The notes beneath the pieces are model-generated. The model was not told the DNA's origin, did not search any database, and saw nothing but the letters and a program-made list of their open reading frames with translations. Shown here in pieces: positions 42,787-55,559 of a DNA stretch of 64,000 nt. The DNA lies in assembly GCA_018136815.1 (NCBI GenBank), contig CM030931.1, forward strand, positions 5,090,148 through 5,154,147, read 5' to 3'. The translations under genes and the position numbers were made by a program. The DNA comes from Isochrysis galbana. Taxonomy: Eukaryota; Haptophyta; Isochrysidales; Isochrysidaceae. The stretch's first letter is position 1. Each line of letters starts with the position of its first letter.

Positions 42787-44103
42787 ATGCTCACTTGGGC
42801 CAACATGCTGGGCCGCGAGGATGGCAGCGATGATGAGGCTGGCGAGACAGCTGGCGATCACGCGCCAGTCTCACAAGATGCGGCGACATGGTCACGCCGC
42901 CCGATCCACCAGCTGGAAGGCACCGCGCTTGAATGGTCAACAGTAGACGAGGCGGCTGGGCGCGAGCGCGACAGGAAGCGCAAACAATGCGCATTTTGCG
43001 GCTTGCATTTCACGGGGGGCCGCAGCAAATCCGCACACACATTGATGCCGCGCTACAGCCTCGCTCCATTAGAGCATGCAAGCCTTCCGAGGCATGCGGC
43101 AGTGCTCCTCGAATTGCGAAGGCGCAACGAAGAGGAGAAGAAGCATGCTGAGGAGGAGGCGGAGAAGGAGAAGGTGAAGGCAGAGCGCAGGATGGAAGGC
43201 GCCAGCAGGATGTTCGGCGTGGTATCGCCCGCGGAGGTGGCGAACGCATGGCTGCGGCTTGTGGTGAAGAAGGCCCTCCCACTCGACCTTTTCGACGAAG
43301 AGGACTTCCGCAAGGCCATACTCGCAACGGCCAGGTGCGGGAAGCAATTGTGTGGGAGCATGGGTACATCGCCGCTACCCGGCCGACACAAAATCACTAA
43401 CAAAATCCTCCCTGAGTTTGACCGAGCGTTGGAGAAGAAGATGAAGGCCAAGGTGCTAGGGTTGGCAAAAACCACGGGAGTTGTCTTGATTTCGGATGGT
43501 TGGACAAGCGTGCAGCATCGGCCCATCGTCAACGCGCTGGCCAATATGCCTTTGGGCTCATATTTTTTGGAGGCGATTGACACATCAGGCGACACGAAGG
43601 ACGCACAATACATCGCGAATTTTATGTTGAAGCACATTGCTGGTTTCGAGCCCGGTCTAGTTGTGGGTGTGTGCATGGACGGCGCTTGCACAGCGTCTTT
43701 CCCGCTCATCACCGCCAAGGCACCCCATGTATTCACTTACATTTGCCCGGCCCATTCCATCGACAACTTTATGAAGAATGTGTGCTCAGATAAGGAGGTC
43801 ATCCGAATGAAGGGAATCGATCGAGAGTTCATATGGGGTGAACACGATTTTTCCAAGTGCATCGACCGGGTTTGGGATGTTGTCAAATTTGTTTTGTACC
43901 ACCAAAAGGTCCTCGCGCGATACCGAGCCCTAGCTGAGAATGTGCCTAGCGACAAACGACCCATCGGTGGCACAGAGTTACTACGACACGTGGAGACACG
44001 CTTCGGCTCCAAAGTACTTCTGCTAGTTCGGTATCGGAACGTTGTCCAAATACTCGAGAAGCTCTTTATCGACGATGAGCTTGAGCAGTGGCTCCACAAT
44101 TGA
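42787..44103 (+). pseudogene. hAT-superfamily transposase (DUF659 type), C-terminally truncated
   Basis: 438 residues from Met 42787; the open frame continues upstream through C/T low-complexity DNA that I exclude. It has an acidic N-terminus, then a BED-like finger (CAFCGLHF, later H) at residues about 65-90, and a Lys/Glu coiled coil. The DUF659 catalytic region follows with VVLISDGWTS (first Asp), FLEAIDTSG, GVCMDGACTASFPLI (second Asp position) and CPAHSIDNFMKNV. It ends soon after HVETRFGSKVLLLVRYRNVVQIL. The hAT dimerisation domain is missing because the frame stops at 44103 and is followed by non-coding DNA. Confidence 0.8.
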
Positions 44104-44429
44104 CCCTGGTTGGGCTGTAAGTACTGATATTAGTACTGATGCATTAGTATTAGCTCCCCAGGAGCTGATATACTGATGTTATTAGTTCCTAGGCTGCCAG
44201 TTCAAAAATAAAACTGAAAACAAAACTCCGGAGCGGGAACGAGCCCCCGCGAACAAGCGCAGAGGCGCGCCAGCCCGCTCCCTCCCCCCGCCTATCTGTC
44301 CTCCTAGCTGCCCACCCCCCACCACCTTGGCCTCTTGGCCTCTTCACATGCACCTGCCAACTCGTGCTCTCTGTTTGTTTGCGCTGCCCTCCCCTTTGCG
44401 CGCGCGCCACGCGCTGCACGCTGAACACT

Positions 44430-44575
44430 AAGGCGTGGAACTAGATAGCCAGATATCTAGATATCTAGTTATCTACCCCCGATTTTCACTATCTATATCT
44501 AGTTAGATAGAGCCGGGGACTATCTATATCTAGCTAGATGGCAATCGCCAATATCTAGATATCTAGTGAATAGCG
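44430..44575. repeat. ATATCTAG palindromic array
   Basis: Repeated 'agatatctag' and 'ctatatctagtta' units on both strands over about 145 bp. The position between two hAT remnants suggests a terminal or subterminal region of one of them. Confidence 0.6.
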
Positions 44576-44699
44576 GGCCTCGTTAGCTGCTTACAGTCGA
44601 GCGCGGACAGGCTGACAGCTCACAGCAAGCACCGACGGCCAGCGGACTGTGAGACGATCACGATCACACAAGGGCACCTCACTAATCTCACTCACACAA

Positions 44700-46396
44700 T
44701 CAATCACAGTTGACCGCGGCCAAAAGCGCATGCTCCAGTGTTTCATCACTCTGAGATGCTTTCACGTCATCATGAAGCTTGCCTGCTTTCGAGAACATGC
44801 GTTCCACTCCCGCTGAGCTGGCAGGGCGACCCAAGAATTGCCTCGCCATTTTTGCCAAGGTGGGAAGGCCTGCGGGCCGCCCACACGACGGATCGGGCGG
44901 CAGGCAATGATCGCGCAGTCGCCACCACTGCAGCACATCCAAGTCCATGTTCATTTCTGCAGGCAGCGCCTCATACTTGTCCAAGTCGTCCAACACACGT
45001 TCTTCTCCCGCCTGGCTGTCACGCGGCATCCAATCCACAATTGACGTGAAGATATTCGTGGGAGCCAATGGAGCGGAGAATATGGAGCTAGCACGCCCAT
45101 CGTCGAGATTATCCTTTGCCGCCGGTGCCGGCTGCTCGGTTGAGCTATCACCACCCAGCTCAGGTGAAGAAGGGGGAGATGGGTGCGTTGGCTTCCAATT
45201 CATTTGCCATTCCATTTGGAGAGAACGTCTGGCTATGTCGCCGCAATCGTCGAGGTCCGTGTTCTGCAACCCCGGAAACTTGTAGTCCTTGAAGCGTGGA
45301 TCGAGAAGAGTGGCAATGTCGAGCTGGCTTCGCTGAGTGTCGGGCATGTTGTTCAACCACTTCTCCACAAGGTCCTTGTGGAGTGCAGCGCGTGCGTGAC
45401 GTACCCTTTGATCGACCATCAGCTCCGATATCCAAGCTGTCGCAGGGGACTTCCATGGTAGGAATAGCGGTCCGTTGCCGGTGCCCTCGATCAAACGGTA
45501 TATGCTAGGGAGCACAAGGGAGATGGTGACGTACTTTGTGCCCTCCAGCATCTTGGTGACCTGAGCCGCCGCCTTGAGCGCGGCTACGCTTTGATCGACG
45601 ATCGTCCAGTCATCGAGATGCATCCTATTGCTCTTGTACGCGTCGTTCTTAAGTGCCTCGGCACCATGTTGAACATCATACATTTGCACGGCCTTTTGGT
45701 TCTCGTGAAACCAAAGCAGCATTTCGTATGAGGAGAACCATCGAGTCGCGACGTCTAGGACGGGCTTCTTCTGTGGGAGATCGAGGCTTCGTTGGATGGC
45801 ATGCAGATCTTGGATGCCCGATGTGGAGCGGCTGAAGTAGGCTACGATGCCCTTCGCGCGCGCAAGGACGTCTATGATGCCTGGGGCCTTTGTGTACGCT
45901 TTCACGGAGAGCTCTAGCGTATGTGCGGCGCAAAATCCACCTTGAAATCCGCTCCAACCCTTTGCCATGTTAGACGCATTGTCGGAGACTTTGTGCCATG
46001 TATTGCCTCGTAGACTGTGCCGTTATGACGCCATTTGATCCCATGCCGTTTAAGAGACTCGACCGTGATGGCATCAATGGCTTCGCCCGTGTGCCGATTT
46101 GCGCCAAATGGCGACGCAGAGACCAGCCACTCTTGAATTTTCCAGCCGCTGTTGATGCCGTAAATGGTGACCCCCATGAGCGAGCAGCCCTTGTGTGACC
46201 AGATGTCACCTGCGAGAGAAGGCTTCACGCCGTCCACCACCATCGCATCAAACCAACTCGATACGCGATGTTGACCCTTCGCCGACATTTGCAAAATTTT
46301 GTCCGCCACGTTTCGAGGATTAGGAGGATTCCAGCCCCCGCAATGTCGAGTCGAGCGGAGCCGGAGGGCTCTGAGCCACTCCGTCGCGAGCAGCAC
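44700..46396 (-). pseudogene. hAT-superfamily transposase (Ac-like), N-terminally truncated, one frameshift
   Basis: The segment 46396-46020 reads MSAKGQHRVSSWFDAM, GDIWSHKGCSLMGVTIYG (first catalytic Asp) and GEAIDAITVESL. The frame then changes by one base near 46015 and continues WHKVSDNASNMAKGW (second Asp), FCAAHTLELSV, VATRWFSSYEML, LLDPRFKDY and the C-terminal dimerisation block RQFLGRPASSAGVERMFSKAG, ending at 44700. The N-terminal BED finger is not found upstream, where retroelement-type sequence begins. It belongs to a different lineage from the plus-strand DUF659 gene; the two lie tail to tail. Confidence 0.85.
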
Positions 46397-46874
46397 CGGC
46401 GGCTAGCGCGGCGCTTTGGCCCTCCTCCCCACCGGGAGTCGGATGAATGAAATTCTGGACTGGGTCGGGCAACCCCATTCGGGTGTATGGACAGGGAACG
46501 AACGGCGAACGAAGGACTGTGGGGCGGCGAGGCGCTCCTAGCGGCCCTAGTGTGATGGGTTGTAAGAGATTGTTAGACCTACAAAGAACTCTTCCCTCAG
46601 GGAGGGAGCCTAGGCTGCTAGAGTGCAGCGACGCAGCGAACAACGACGGACAAAGAGCCTGAGAACAACAGGATACACCGACTCACGAACACACCGGAAT
46701 CATTCACCCAAACAAAGCAAATTATCAAGCAACCGCGACCCCAAATCACCGATAACTCAAACACGTCGCGAGAGACGGAGAGAGAGAGCGAGAGAGAGAG
46801 AGACTCCACAGCGACGGCCGGAGCGTGTCTCCGTTGTAACTTCCCACGTAGCGGAGAGTCCGAAGGGGAGCGTC

Positions 46875-47665
46875 ATGTCGCGCGACCACGGCGATCACTT
46901 TGGATACAGATCGCAACGAGATGTCTTCACGACCGAATAAATCTTGCCGTTGAGCGTGAACCTTCTAGACGCTTCTAACGAACAACCCTGAGTAGCAACC
47001 AAGGGGAAGAAACACCAAAGGGGCCAAGGCTTGCATGTAACTTGCATCAAGGGGAAAGATTCCCTCACCTAGGAAGCGAACCTACACCGGTCTCCAAGGG
47101 GAGATGGCAAATTAAACCTCAAATCTCGAGCGGCTAGAGCAACCGACTCGCTCGCCAAAACCTTGACCGAGAAGAAAGAAGCTAGGACCTACAAGCCAAG
47201 GGTAGCGGACCTAGGGAATGTGAGAGGAAGTTTCCGAACGCCAACGCCAAACGCCGAACGCGGGAAGGCAACGAAACCCTAACCAGGCCAAGCAGAACCT
47301 ATGAAGAACAGGCCTGGACAACAACGAAAGTCAGCAGGTCCCAAGAAAGAACCGGAACCCAACAAGAAACAACAAGCCTTGCAAGAAGCTAAACAAGCCT
47401 TCACAAGGTAACTCGAGAGCCTGAGACAAGCGCGCAGCGAGCAACAGGCGACCTGGCTCCTTTAGGTAAAGATTACCCGAAAGGAGGAAACCTGGAATCT
47501 AGACCTGACAAACAGGCTAGAAGGAACGAAACGAGAACTCGAATTCTAGATCGCTAGGGACGAACCCTACCAACCTAGATGTACCTGAGCTTCACCGTGT
47601 GGCCGCACGGCGAAGGACCTGGAAACAAGAGCCTGGAAATCGCATCATCTAGGATGAATGCGACA
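46875..47665 (-). mobile_element. 3' LTR of the large chromovirus (approximate end)
   Basis: It starts on the minus strand with TGTCGCATTCATCC at 47665, directly after a polypurine tract (agtcgggggg). The far end is set tentatively at TGTCG (46875, plus strand), which matches the TGTCG seen at the gap edge where the other LTR should begin. An end near 46551 is the alternative, because the partner LTR is not in the assembly. Confidence 0.6.
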
Positions 47666-48042
47666 CCCCCCGACTAAGATCGAGACGTCTCCCGATGTCG
47701 AGCGGTGAACTTGGAAACAGAGACCTGGAACCTGGAACTTGGGCTGACCAGAGGTCAGAATCGGAACAAGAAGCAACGGAACATAGCGAGCGAAACGTGG
47801 AGACAAGAACACCCTTTGGATCCAAAGCGAGCACGAAATCGGCGGCTTAACGCGGCGGCCTCTTTCGTACGCACTGCCCCACCCACTTCTCCCTTTTACA
47901 GGAGCTTTGCTCGGGTGTTGCGCCGGGTGTAGAGCGCAGGCAGCACGCGTTCAGCACCTCCATGATTCGCTCTTGAACTCGGAGCCCTAGCCGAGGCGTG
48001 GGGCTAGCCTAGAGGGACGGGTCCCTTACCCAAGACATGGGA

Positions 48043-51000
48043 TCAACGGGAGTGGAGCCTGGAGCGAGTGCGCGAAGACGGCGCATCGAGAACGGGAGGA
48101 AGAGGAGTATCCCTGGCCGACGAAGAAGTTGCTTCCGGGGACTCAACATCTTCTGGACAAGTCTCTTCGACGGAGCGATCATAATCATCAAGCAAATCAG
48201 AACAACGACGGAGCAACTCGGAACGAGGCTCCCAGGTGGCTTCTCGAATAGAATAGCCACGCCACTTCACGAGGTACTCGGTAGAATCGCCATGGCTACG
48301 ACGATCGAGCAACTTTTCAACGATGTACTCGTCGTCAGCCAGCGGCTCTTCATCAACGAAAGTATGATACGGCCGGAGGTTCGAGATATGCACCTCCTCC
48401 TTGACTAACCGGTTCTCCAAATCACGGAGTCGGTACCTAGTGTCGGACAGAGCCTCTACGACGCGGTAGGGACCCGAGTAGATGAATTGCAACTTGTTGG
48501 CATGGCCTGGTAATCGCATGCAGACGCGATCCCCAGGTTCGAAACGCGCTGGTCTTTGAGACTTGATGGTAGCGTCACGGACTGACTCAGCCTGAGCGGC
48601 TAGGGTAGCCTCGAGAGCGCTGGACCAAGAGAGGCGGAGGCTCGCATTGAGCCTGGATGCGTACGAGCGAACGTCGGCGGACGCCGCCTCGAGAGCAGTT
48701 GGCGAAACAGACTTCGGATCAGAGAGTTGAGCGGGCAGACGCAGCTCACGCCCAAAGATCAAAGACGCTGGAGACCGGGAGGTGACACGACCGGAGGAAG
48801 CCCTCAACGAGAGGAGTAGGAACGGCAAATGGTCGACCCAATGGCTGCCACCCTCATTCGAGGCGCGCATCAAACGGATGAGCGTTTGCTGAGCGCGTTC
48901 GACGAAGCCTACACCTTCATGTCGGTACGGCTCTGTACTCGACAAATCAGTCCCGGTGAGCTCCAGAATACGCGAAACAAGAACCGAACAAAGATTCGAA
49001 CCGGCGTCGGTTCGAAGCTGCCTAGGGACTCCATAACGCGTCACAATCAAGCGGATGAACATGTTCAAGGCCATCTCCGACAAAGGATCCCCATTCGAAG
49101 GCTCAGCCTCAATCCATCGAGTGAGCGAGTCGATGAAGACGACCAGCTTGTCGTAACCCGAGACTCCAGGCACGAAGTTGTGAGTGGGAGCCAGTGCGAG
49201 CACGTCGCAGTAGACCACATCAAAGGGGTAGGTACCCACGGAGAGACCGGAGGGCGACGCTAGAGCCCTAGGTAGCGGCTTGGCGAGGGTGCACTCGTGG
49301 CATTCTCGGACGTAGGATGCAACGTCGGAAGACATGCCAGGCCAGTATACCCGAGTACGAAGAAGACCGGACATACGAGAAACTCCAAGGTGACCGGAGC
49401 GATCGTGGTAGGCAAAGAGGTAGCGAGACCGCAACGAGGGCGGAACATAGAGCACTAGCGAGTCCGGGTCGGTGGAGTCAAGGACGGTGCGATAGTAGAC
49501 GAGCCCATCGTGAACGACGAAACGGCGAAACATCTTGGATTGCTGAGCGGAAACGGGAGCGGGAGCGACAGGACTGGAACACGAATCATCGTCGGCAACG
49601 GGGCCTGAGGCGGCGGCCGGCGGAGGCGACCCTTGGCCTGATGGCTCGTGGTTGGCCGTCTCTCCTGAGCCTAGGAGTGGCTCTACGAACGGATCTTCCG
49701 CCAGGGCCGCTTTCATCTCTGCGGAAGTCGGCGTACCCGGAGCCAAATAACTGGACTGGATGGCGGGCCCGGAATCGGAGGCTCGACGACGAGATCGGTC
49801 CAAGGCTTGAAGCCCTCGCGCCGTAGCTACGGAGCGCGTGATGGCAGCCACCGGATGAGACCGTTCATGCTCGGCTAGAGACTCTGAGCCAGGCTCACGT
49901 ACCGCTAACGACGCTGGGCCGGCGAGTGGTTCGTCTTCGTGTTCCGGCTCCAGGGATGCTAGCCGGGACAGCCCGTCAGCATCCTGATGAACAGCTCCTG
50001 GTTTATGTTCGACATCGAACCGGTACTCAGCCAACTTGAGAGCCCACCGAGTCAGCCGAGAGGCTGGCCCACCGGCTACTTGATCCTTCATGGTATGCAG
50101 CCATCGCAGCGCGGAGTGGTCGACGACTAACTTGAACCGACGCCCCCAAAGGTAGGGTCGCCAATTTCGGATTGATTCCAGGGCAGCCAAGAGCTCAATC
50201 TCGGTCACCGTCCAGTGGCGTTCGGCCGAGGTGAGACTGCGAGCGTAGTACCCAACGACTCGTTCACGGTTATCGTCTCCTAGCTGCGAGAGGATGCCGG
50301 CGATGCCCAACTTGCTAGCCCCATCGGTCTTGACGATGAAGGGCCGATCATCCCTGGGTGGAGTCAAGACGGGCTCCGAAGTGATCGCTGTCTTGAGCTC
50401 TTGGATAGCTCGGCGACACTCCTCGGACTGAGACTCCTTTGCCACGTCACAGCCCTTCCGCGTGAGGGCAGTGAGAGGAGCAGCCTTAGCGGCGAATTGG
50501 CGAATGAATCGACGATAGTAGGAGCAAAGGCCGAGGAAAGATCGAACCGCTTCCAAGGAGTTGATGGATGACGGGTCGATGTCGGCGACAGCTGCGACCT
50601 TCTTCGGGTCCATCTTGAGACCTTCCCTCGAGACAACGTGACCGAGGTACTCCGTAGAGGTGGCAAAGAAGACACACTTGGACATCTTGCAGGTCAGGCC
50701 GGCCCACTCTAGCCGCTCGAGAACTAGGTCTAGCCGGTGAAGCATTTGCTCGAACGAAGCTTGTGCCCTGGCCTCTTCGGAAGGACCCACGCCCGTTGAC
50801 CAGATGCCCACATCATCGAGGTAAGGCATGCAGATCTCCCACGCTAGCGCACCGAGAACGATGTCCATCAAGCGGCACATGTAGGAGGGACCTGATTGGA
50901 TGCCGAACGGTAGAAAGTTGAACTCGTATTTGCCGCGGTGGGTGGTGAAAGCGGTGATATGTTTGTGCGATTCTTTGATCGGGATGCCCCAAAAACCAGA

Positions 51001-54000
51001 GGCTAAATCGAGAGTACATAAGAAGAGAGAACTGAGCGGCCCTTGGCCGGATGCTAGCCTATCGATAGCCTCCACAATGAGGGGTAGAGGGCTATCCTCG
51101 ACGCGTAGCTTGGCGTTCGTGTCGCGGTAGTCCACGCAGAATCGAACGGAGCCATCTTTCTTGCTGACCAGGACTACTCGGGAAGCCCAAGCCGAATTTG
51201 ACTTGCGAATAATGCCGGCGGCTTCCATCTTGGCTACCTCCTCTTCTATGATGAGCTCGCCTGCGCGGCCCACTCTAGACGGAGCGTGCCGGTGAGGAAC
51301 AGCGCCGGGGTTGAGTGGCAACTCCACCTCGAGAACGTGCGTATGGTTTGGAGCCCCCGGGTGCAACGCGAAAGCTTTGATGCGCCGGGCCAAGAGTTGG
51401 CGTACTTCTTCTCGTTGATCGTCGGACAGAAGCCGGTCTGGATCGATGGTGGCTGAGTCGAGTAGAGATCGTTGCTCCTCGCTCAGCGCGGTGACAGGGT
51501 CACCATCCCCCTCGCTTCCAGTCGGAGTCCAGCCCCGGTGCAACTTGAAACGCACCTGGAGCGAAGCTATCGGATGCAGAGACGGCAGGGTCAGCGCATC
51601 GACTCCGGTGTGGATGATCGTCACCGCGATGCGATGATCTTCCGTGGGCGTGACCACCGTGGGCATTACGAGAGGAGACGAATCGAGAGCCTCGCGATTT
51701 GGTAGGCGGTCGACCAGCATCGCGCAGTCCGAATGATCTCGGAGAGCTAGCGGAACCCTGACCCAGATGGTTGCGCGGTGGAAGGCAGGAATCGTCACCG
51801 CTTGCTCCGTGTAGAGAAGATATTCGGACGAGGTAGACGCCGGAGCTTTGGCCGCAAACTCGTCGGCAGACTCAAAGAGAGGTGTATAGAGTGGCTGCCT
51901 AGCATCAGCAGCAGCCTCACCCTCCGATCCAGCCGGGATCTCTCGTGTTGCCGTCGACCTCTCCAGAAAGTCGACAGTCAGCGGCTGACCGGGTGACATC
52001 GAGATAGCTCCGACGAAGCCGGCGTCCGCGACTGGGGGCGGCGCCGTGGAAACTCTGACTACACATTCGGAAAGGACTCTTGAAGAGTCTTCTGCATCGC
52101 CAGAGGCAGGACGGAGGCGGAGGCTTCCCTCCGAGCTCGCGGCGTCGAGAGAAATGGTAGCGGAGTGGGCGGCCAAAAAATCGTTCCCGAGCAGAAGCAT
52201 CGCGTTTCCTTCGATGACCGCGAACGAATGACGGAAGAGGCGACCGGACAAGGAGAAGACGAGGCTAGCCCAGCCCCTAGTGATGAGAGGAAGGCCGTCC
52301 GGCCCATGTAGGTTGGGGACGGTAGCGTCCGATACGCGTTCGACGCAGGCGTCTTCAGGTAGTCGATCAAGCAGGGCAGTGGTGATTACTGACGGGCCCG
52401 CTCCAGTGTCAGCCAGGGTGCTGTTCACCGTGAGGGCAACGTCCGGGAGAACGAACCCTTGAGCTGCGCGGTCGCCATCGGCACGGCAGACCACGAGATC
52501 GCGGACATAGAGGCAGTGACGAGGGTAGAGCGGGGGCGGCGTGTCCGCGATAGATTCCACCGGAAGTGAGGTTCCGGCTCCGGGTGACAGGGTGGTTGGA
52601 TTGGAGGCTAGCCTGGACGGAGAAGATTCATCGACGTGGGGCACTCGCTCGATAGCGGCGGCCACCGTCTGCGGCACGAATGGTATCGAGGAGCGTGGGG
52701 ATGCCTTTGCTGAACTAGAGGGGTTAGGCACGCCATCATAGCCTAGCCCTCGACGGTCCGTCGGATGCCGAGGTTGATCCATTTGGCGTGACCATTCCTT
52801 CTCCAGGGACTTCTGCAAGTCTGTCTTCGGAAGCTTCGACAACTCGGAAAATCCGGCCGCACTGAGGCCCCTAGCGGTAGCCCCATCGCAATACAGTGCC
52901 CGTGGAGTATCCTCTCCTTCGGCGGCGTCGGAGGGCTTGGTCTCGAGGGTCTGCATGCTCCGGTGTTCTGGCATCTCGGGCGTGTCATCTTCTCCCGAGT
53001 CGGGCCCGACATCCCAGGTTTCGAGTGGCCTTTCGGCTACGAACGAATTGGTCAGTTCGGCCACTCCCTCGTCGCCAGCCGTGAAGGAGGCGCTCGGAGA
53101 TAGTGCATTGATGCCTTGAGAGCCCAGTCGAGACAAGATGGGAGGTTCCGACGGCTCCGCAGCTGCCGCTTGCTCAGCGATTTCTTGGGCGATGGAAGGC
53201 GTGACATCCTGCCACCGATGGACCCCCGAAATTACATCACGGTCGAAGACCTGCCACTTGCTGCGGCGCTTCTTCACCGTGTTTGGAGGGCCTGGCGTTG
53301 TAGAGCGGTCCTCTATGGGCCACTCCCACGGCAGGAAGCGGTCTCCTTCCGCCTCGGCCTCGTCTTGCGATACGTTTGTTTCCGAGTCCTCCTGATGAAG
53401 CAGGCGAGAAGCATCGGCAACGGGGCCTGCGTCCGGGATCACGACAACCGAATCAGACACTGGCGAACCGCTGGGAGGCGTGAGGTGAGAGCTAGAAGCT
53501 GCTTCGCCTCTCCCCTCCATGAAACGAGCCAGAGCCGTCCTCGGCTCAGCCAGCTCGAAACCGGTCGAGCAAAGCGAAGGGCGTTCTCTCAAGCTGGCAG
53601 CTGCTTGGGAAATTGCCCAGTCCACCGTGAAGTCGAGCGAACGCGACGCCTTGGCTTCGCGCGCATAACGGCGCAAGACCGGCATCCACTGGGCCGCCAT
53701 TGCACCGGCAATGCCCACATAGGTGCGGCTGCGAAGGGCGCCACGGTGGGGCGACGGCGATAGATCCGCCATAGCGGATAGACGTCCCTCGACAATCTTC
53801 GAAGGCTGCAAGGACGGGAGTGAAGCCGTCAGGTACAGGCCAGTTGCTTTTTGATGGCCCGTGCCGTGCTGCCACGGCTGCACAAACTGCCGCGGTCGCA
53901 ACCCCCCGACTAAGGCAGAGGCTTCCGCGTGCATTCGAGGATTTTCGACGGCAACGAAAGGCGCGTCGGCGCTTGCCATGGCGAGGAAGACTCTAGCGGC

Positions 54001-54606
54001 GGATTCGAGAGCCTGGCGTCGTCCCGGCTCCCGATCGAGCCACTGGCAACTCACCGCCGACAAATACGTGCACGGCGGATGCGCAACCACGAGGTCCCAA
54101 CCGAGGTTTTGAATGTGAAGAGCATCTCCGCAGAAGTGGGGAATGTAGTCGATCTCCGACGGTCGTAGATCGCACGTCGCGACGTGCGCTCCGGCGAGTA
54201 GGAACATCGAAGACACGACCCCGCTAGCTTCACCGACGACTAGAACGCGGGGTGGAGGAATCCCCTCGGCCGCGTCGAGCGTCACGGCGTCGTGGATCGC
54301 TGCTAACTCAGCGCAAAGCTCGTCGAAATGCGTCGGCAACACGGCAGAGGGCGATGCATGAGTGCTCGCGTCCGGCCGCCGCAAGGCTAGAGCAGCTTCG
54401 GCGAGATGGCGGGGCAAGATGACGGAGGAACCGCTAGCCCAGGCACGGGAGGCGGCTAACATTTGAAGCTCGCGCGTAGGGGCGCGGGCAGTTTCAGTAG
54501 ACTTGGCGGCCGAGGAACAACCAACCACGGCGATCCGGTGGATGGCCTCGGCAGTGGAATTCAGGGGAAGGAGATCGTCGCCCTCGAGTTTCGGTGGGCT
54601 AGACAT
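48043..54606 (-). mobile_element. Ty3/gypsy chromovirus polyprotein with N-terminal methyltransferase-like domain
   Basis: One open frame of 2187 residues; the coding part looks whole. Residues about 119-308 are a cytosine-DNA-methyltransferase-like domain of the phage type: a glycine motif VLVVGEASG, CDLRPSE, WDLVVAHPPCTYLS (PPC 177-179, motif IV), VENP (220-223, motif VI) and QPWQHG...RSRTYVGIAGAMA. Then come a disordered linker, aspartic protease (ADTGAGPS, about 52400), reverse transcriptase (CVDYRDTN; YLDD about 50815), RNase H (KTDGASKLGIAG), integrase with the HHCC finger and DDE core, and a chromodomain (YIVEKLL, YLVKWRGY) near 48390-48190. The protease is fused in frame with pol, as in other single-frame Ty3 elements. 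It is very young by its intact frame. The 5' LTR lies at or beyond the assembly gap. Confidence 0.93.
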
Positions 54607-55459
54607 GAAGGGGTTGGCTCCGGCGGGCGATCCCTGGAACGGGGATCCTCCGGAGAGCCGAGAGAAAGAGGAGACGCCGGCGTCCGTGTGGGGCGCGACG
54701 AGAGATCGTAATCGACGGCCCCTGCGTCTCCCGAGTCTGGGGTGGCCACGGCGTGAGCGCGGAAAGCCGCAGCTCCCTTGGAACCTTCAACTTCATTGAC
54801 TCCGGAAGCCGACCCTTCCGGGTCGGTAACCAGGTCAGAAACGAGAACGGGTGCAACTTCGAGACGAGAGAATGAACACGATGACGGAGAAATATAACGA
54901 ACCGCGGAGAGAGGTGAGGAGGAGGCACTAGTCTCCGCCTCAACAGCACGAGAACCTACGGTAGACAACGACGATTCGTCCGCAGAGCGGCTCCGGCTAT
55001 GGCCCTTGGGAGAGAGGTCTCCAGAGGGGTCCCGCCGGGAAAGAGCAGAAACAGGTAAAGCAGCAACAACGTTTCGTACGCGGCAGCGGCCACGTCGGAC
55101 CTATCCATAGAACCTAGAGCAGAAGATGATACCGAGTCGACAGCCCTCGAGGGCTTCACAACTGTTCGTTACAAACGAAGAGACCGAAGACGCGTCGAAT
55201 CTACCTAGCCCACCCCCTTGGGCAGGGCCGTCGGGGGTGAATCCAGGATGAAGATGCGTCGAAAGACCTAGGAGAGTTAGAAGAACCGATGACAGCATAG
55301 TATCCGTAGAAATAGATTCCAAGGGGCAGCGACGAGAATCGCCCCTAACATCCTAATAGCGTGCGAGTAATAGAAGAACTTGTAGACGTACACGAATTCG
55401 GAGAGTCGGGTCGCGACTATCTCCGGCAAACCTGTTTCCAGGAGCCCGGTCAAGTGTCG
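54607..55459 (-). mobile_element. Leader/gag region of the large chromovirus
   Basis: Fossil, same element. Between the gap and the polyprotein there are Ser/Pro/Glu-rich frames (e.g. 54968-54561, -) without a recognisable capsid motif. The last bases before the gap, read from the other strand, are CGACA then CTTGACCGG, which fits an LTR end followed by a primer-binding region. Confidence 0.5.
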
Positions 55460-55559
55460 NNNNNNNNNNNNNNNNNNNNNNNNNNNNNNNNNNNNNNNNN
55501 NNNNNNNNNNNNNNNNNNNNNNNNNNNNNNNNNNNNNNNNNNNNNNNNNNNNNNNNNNN
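55460..55559. other. Assembly gap (100 N)
   Basis: Exactly 100 undetermined bases, the conventional size for a gap of unknown length. The missing sequence should contain the 5' LTR of the element ending at 55459. Confidence 0.99.
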
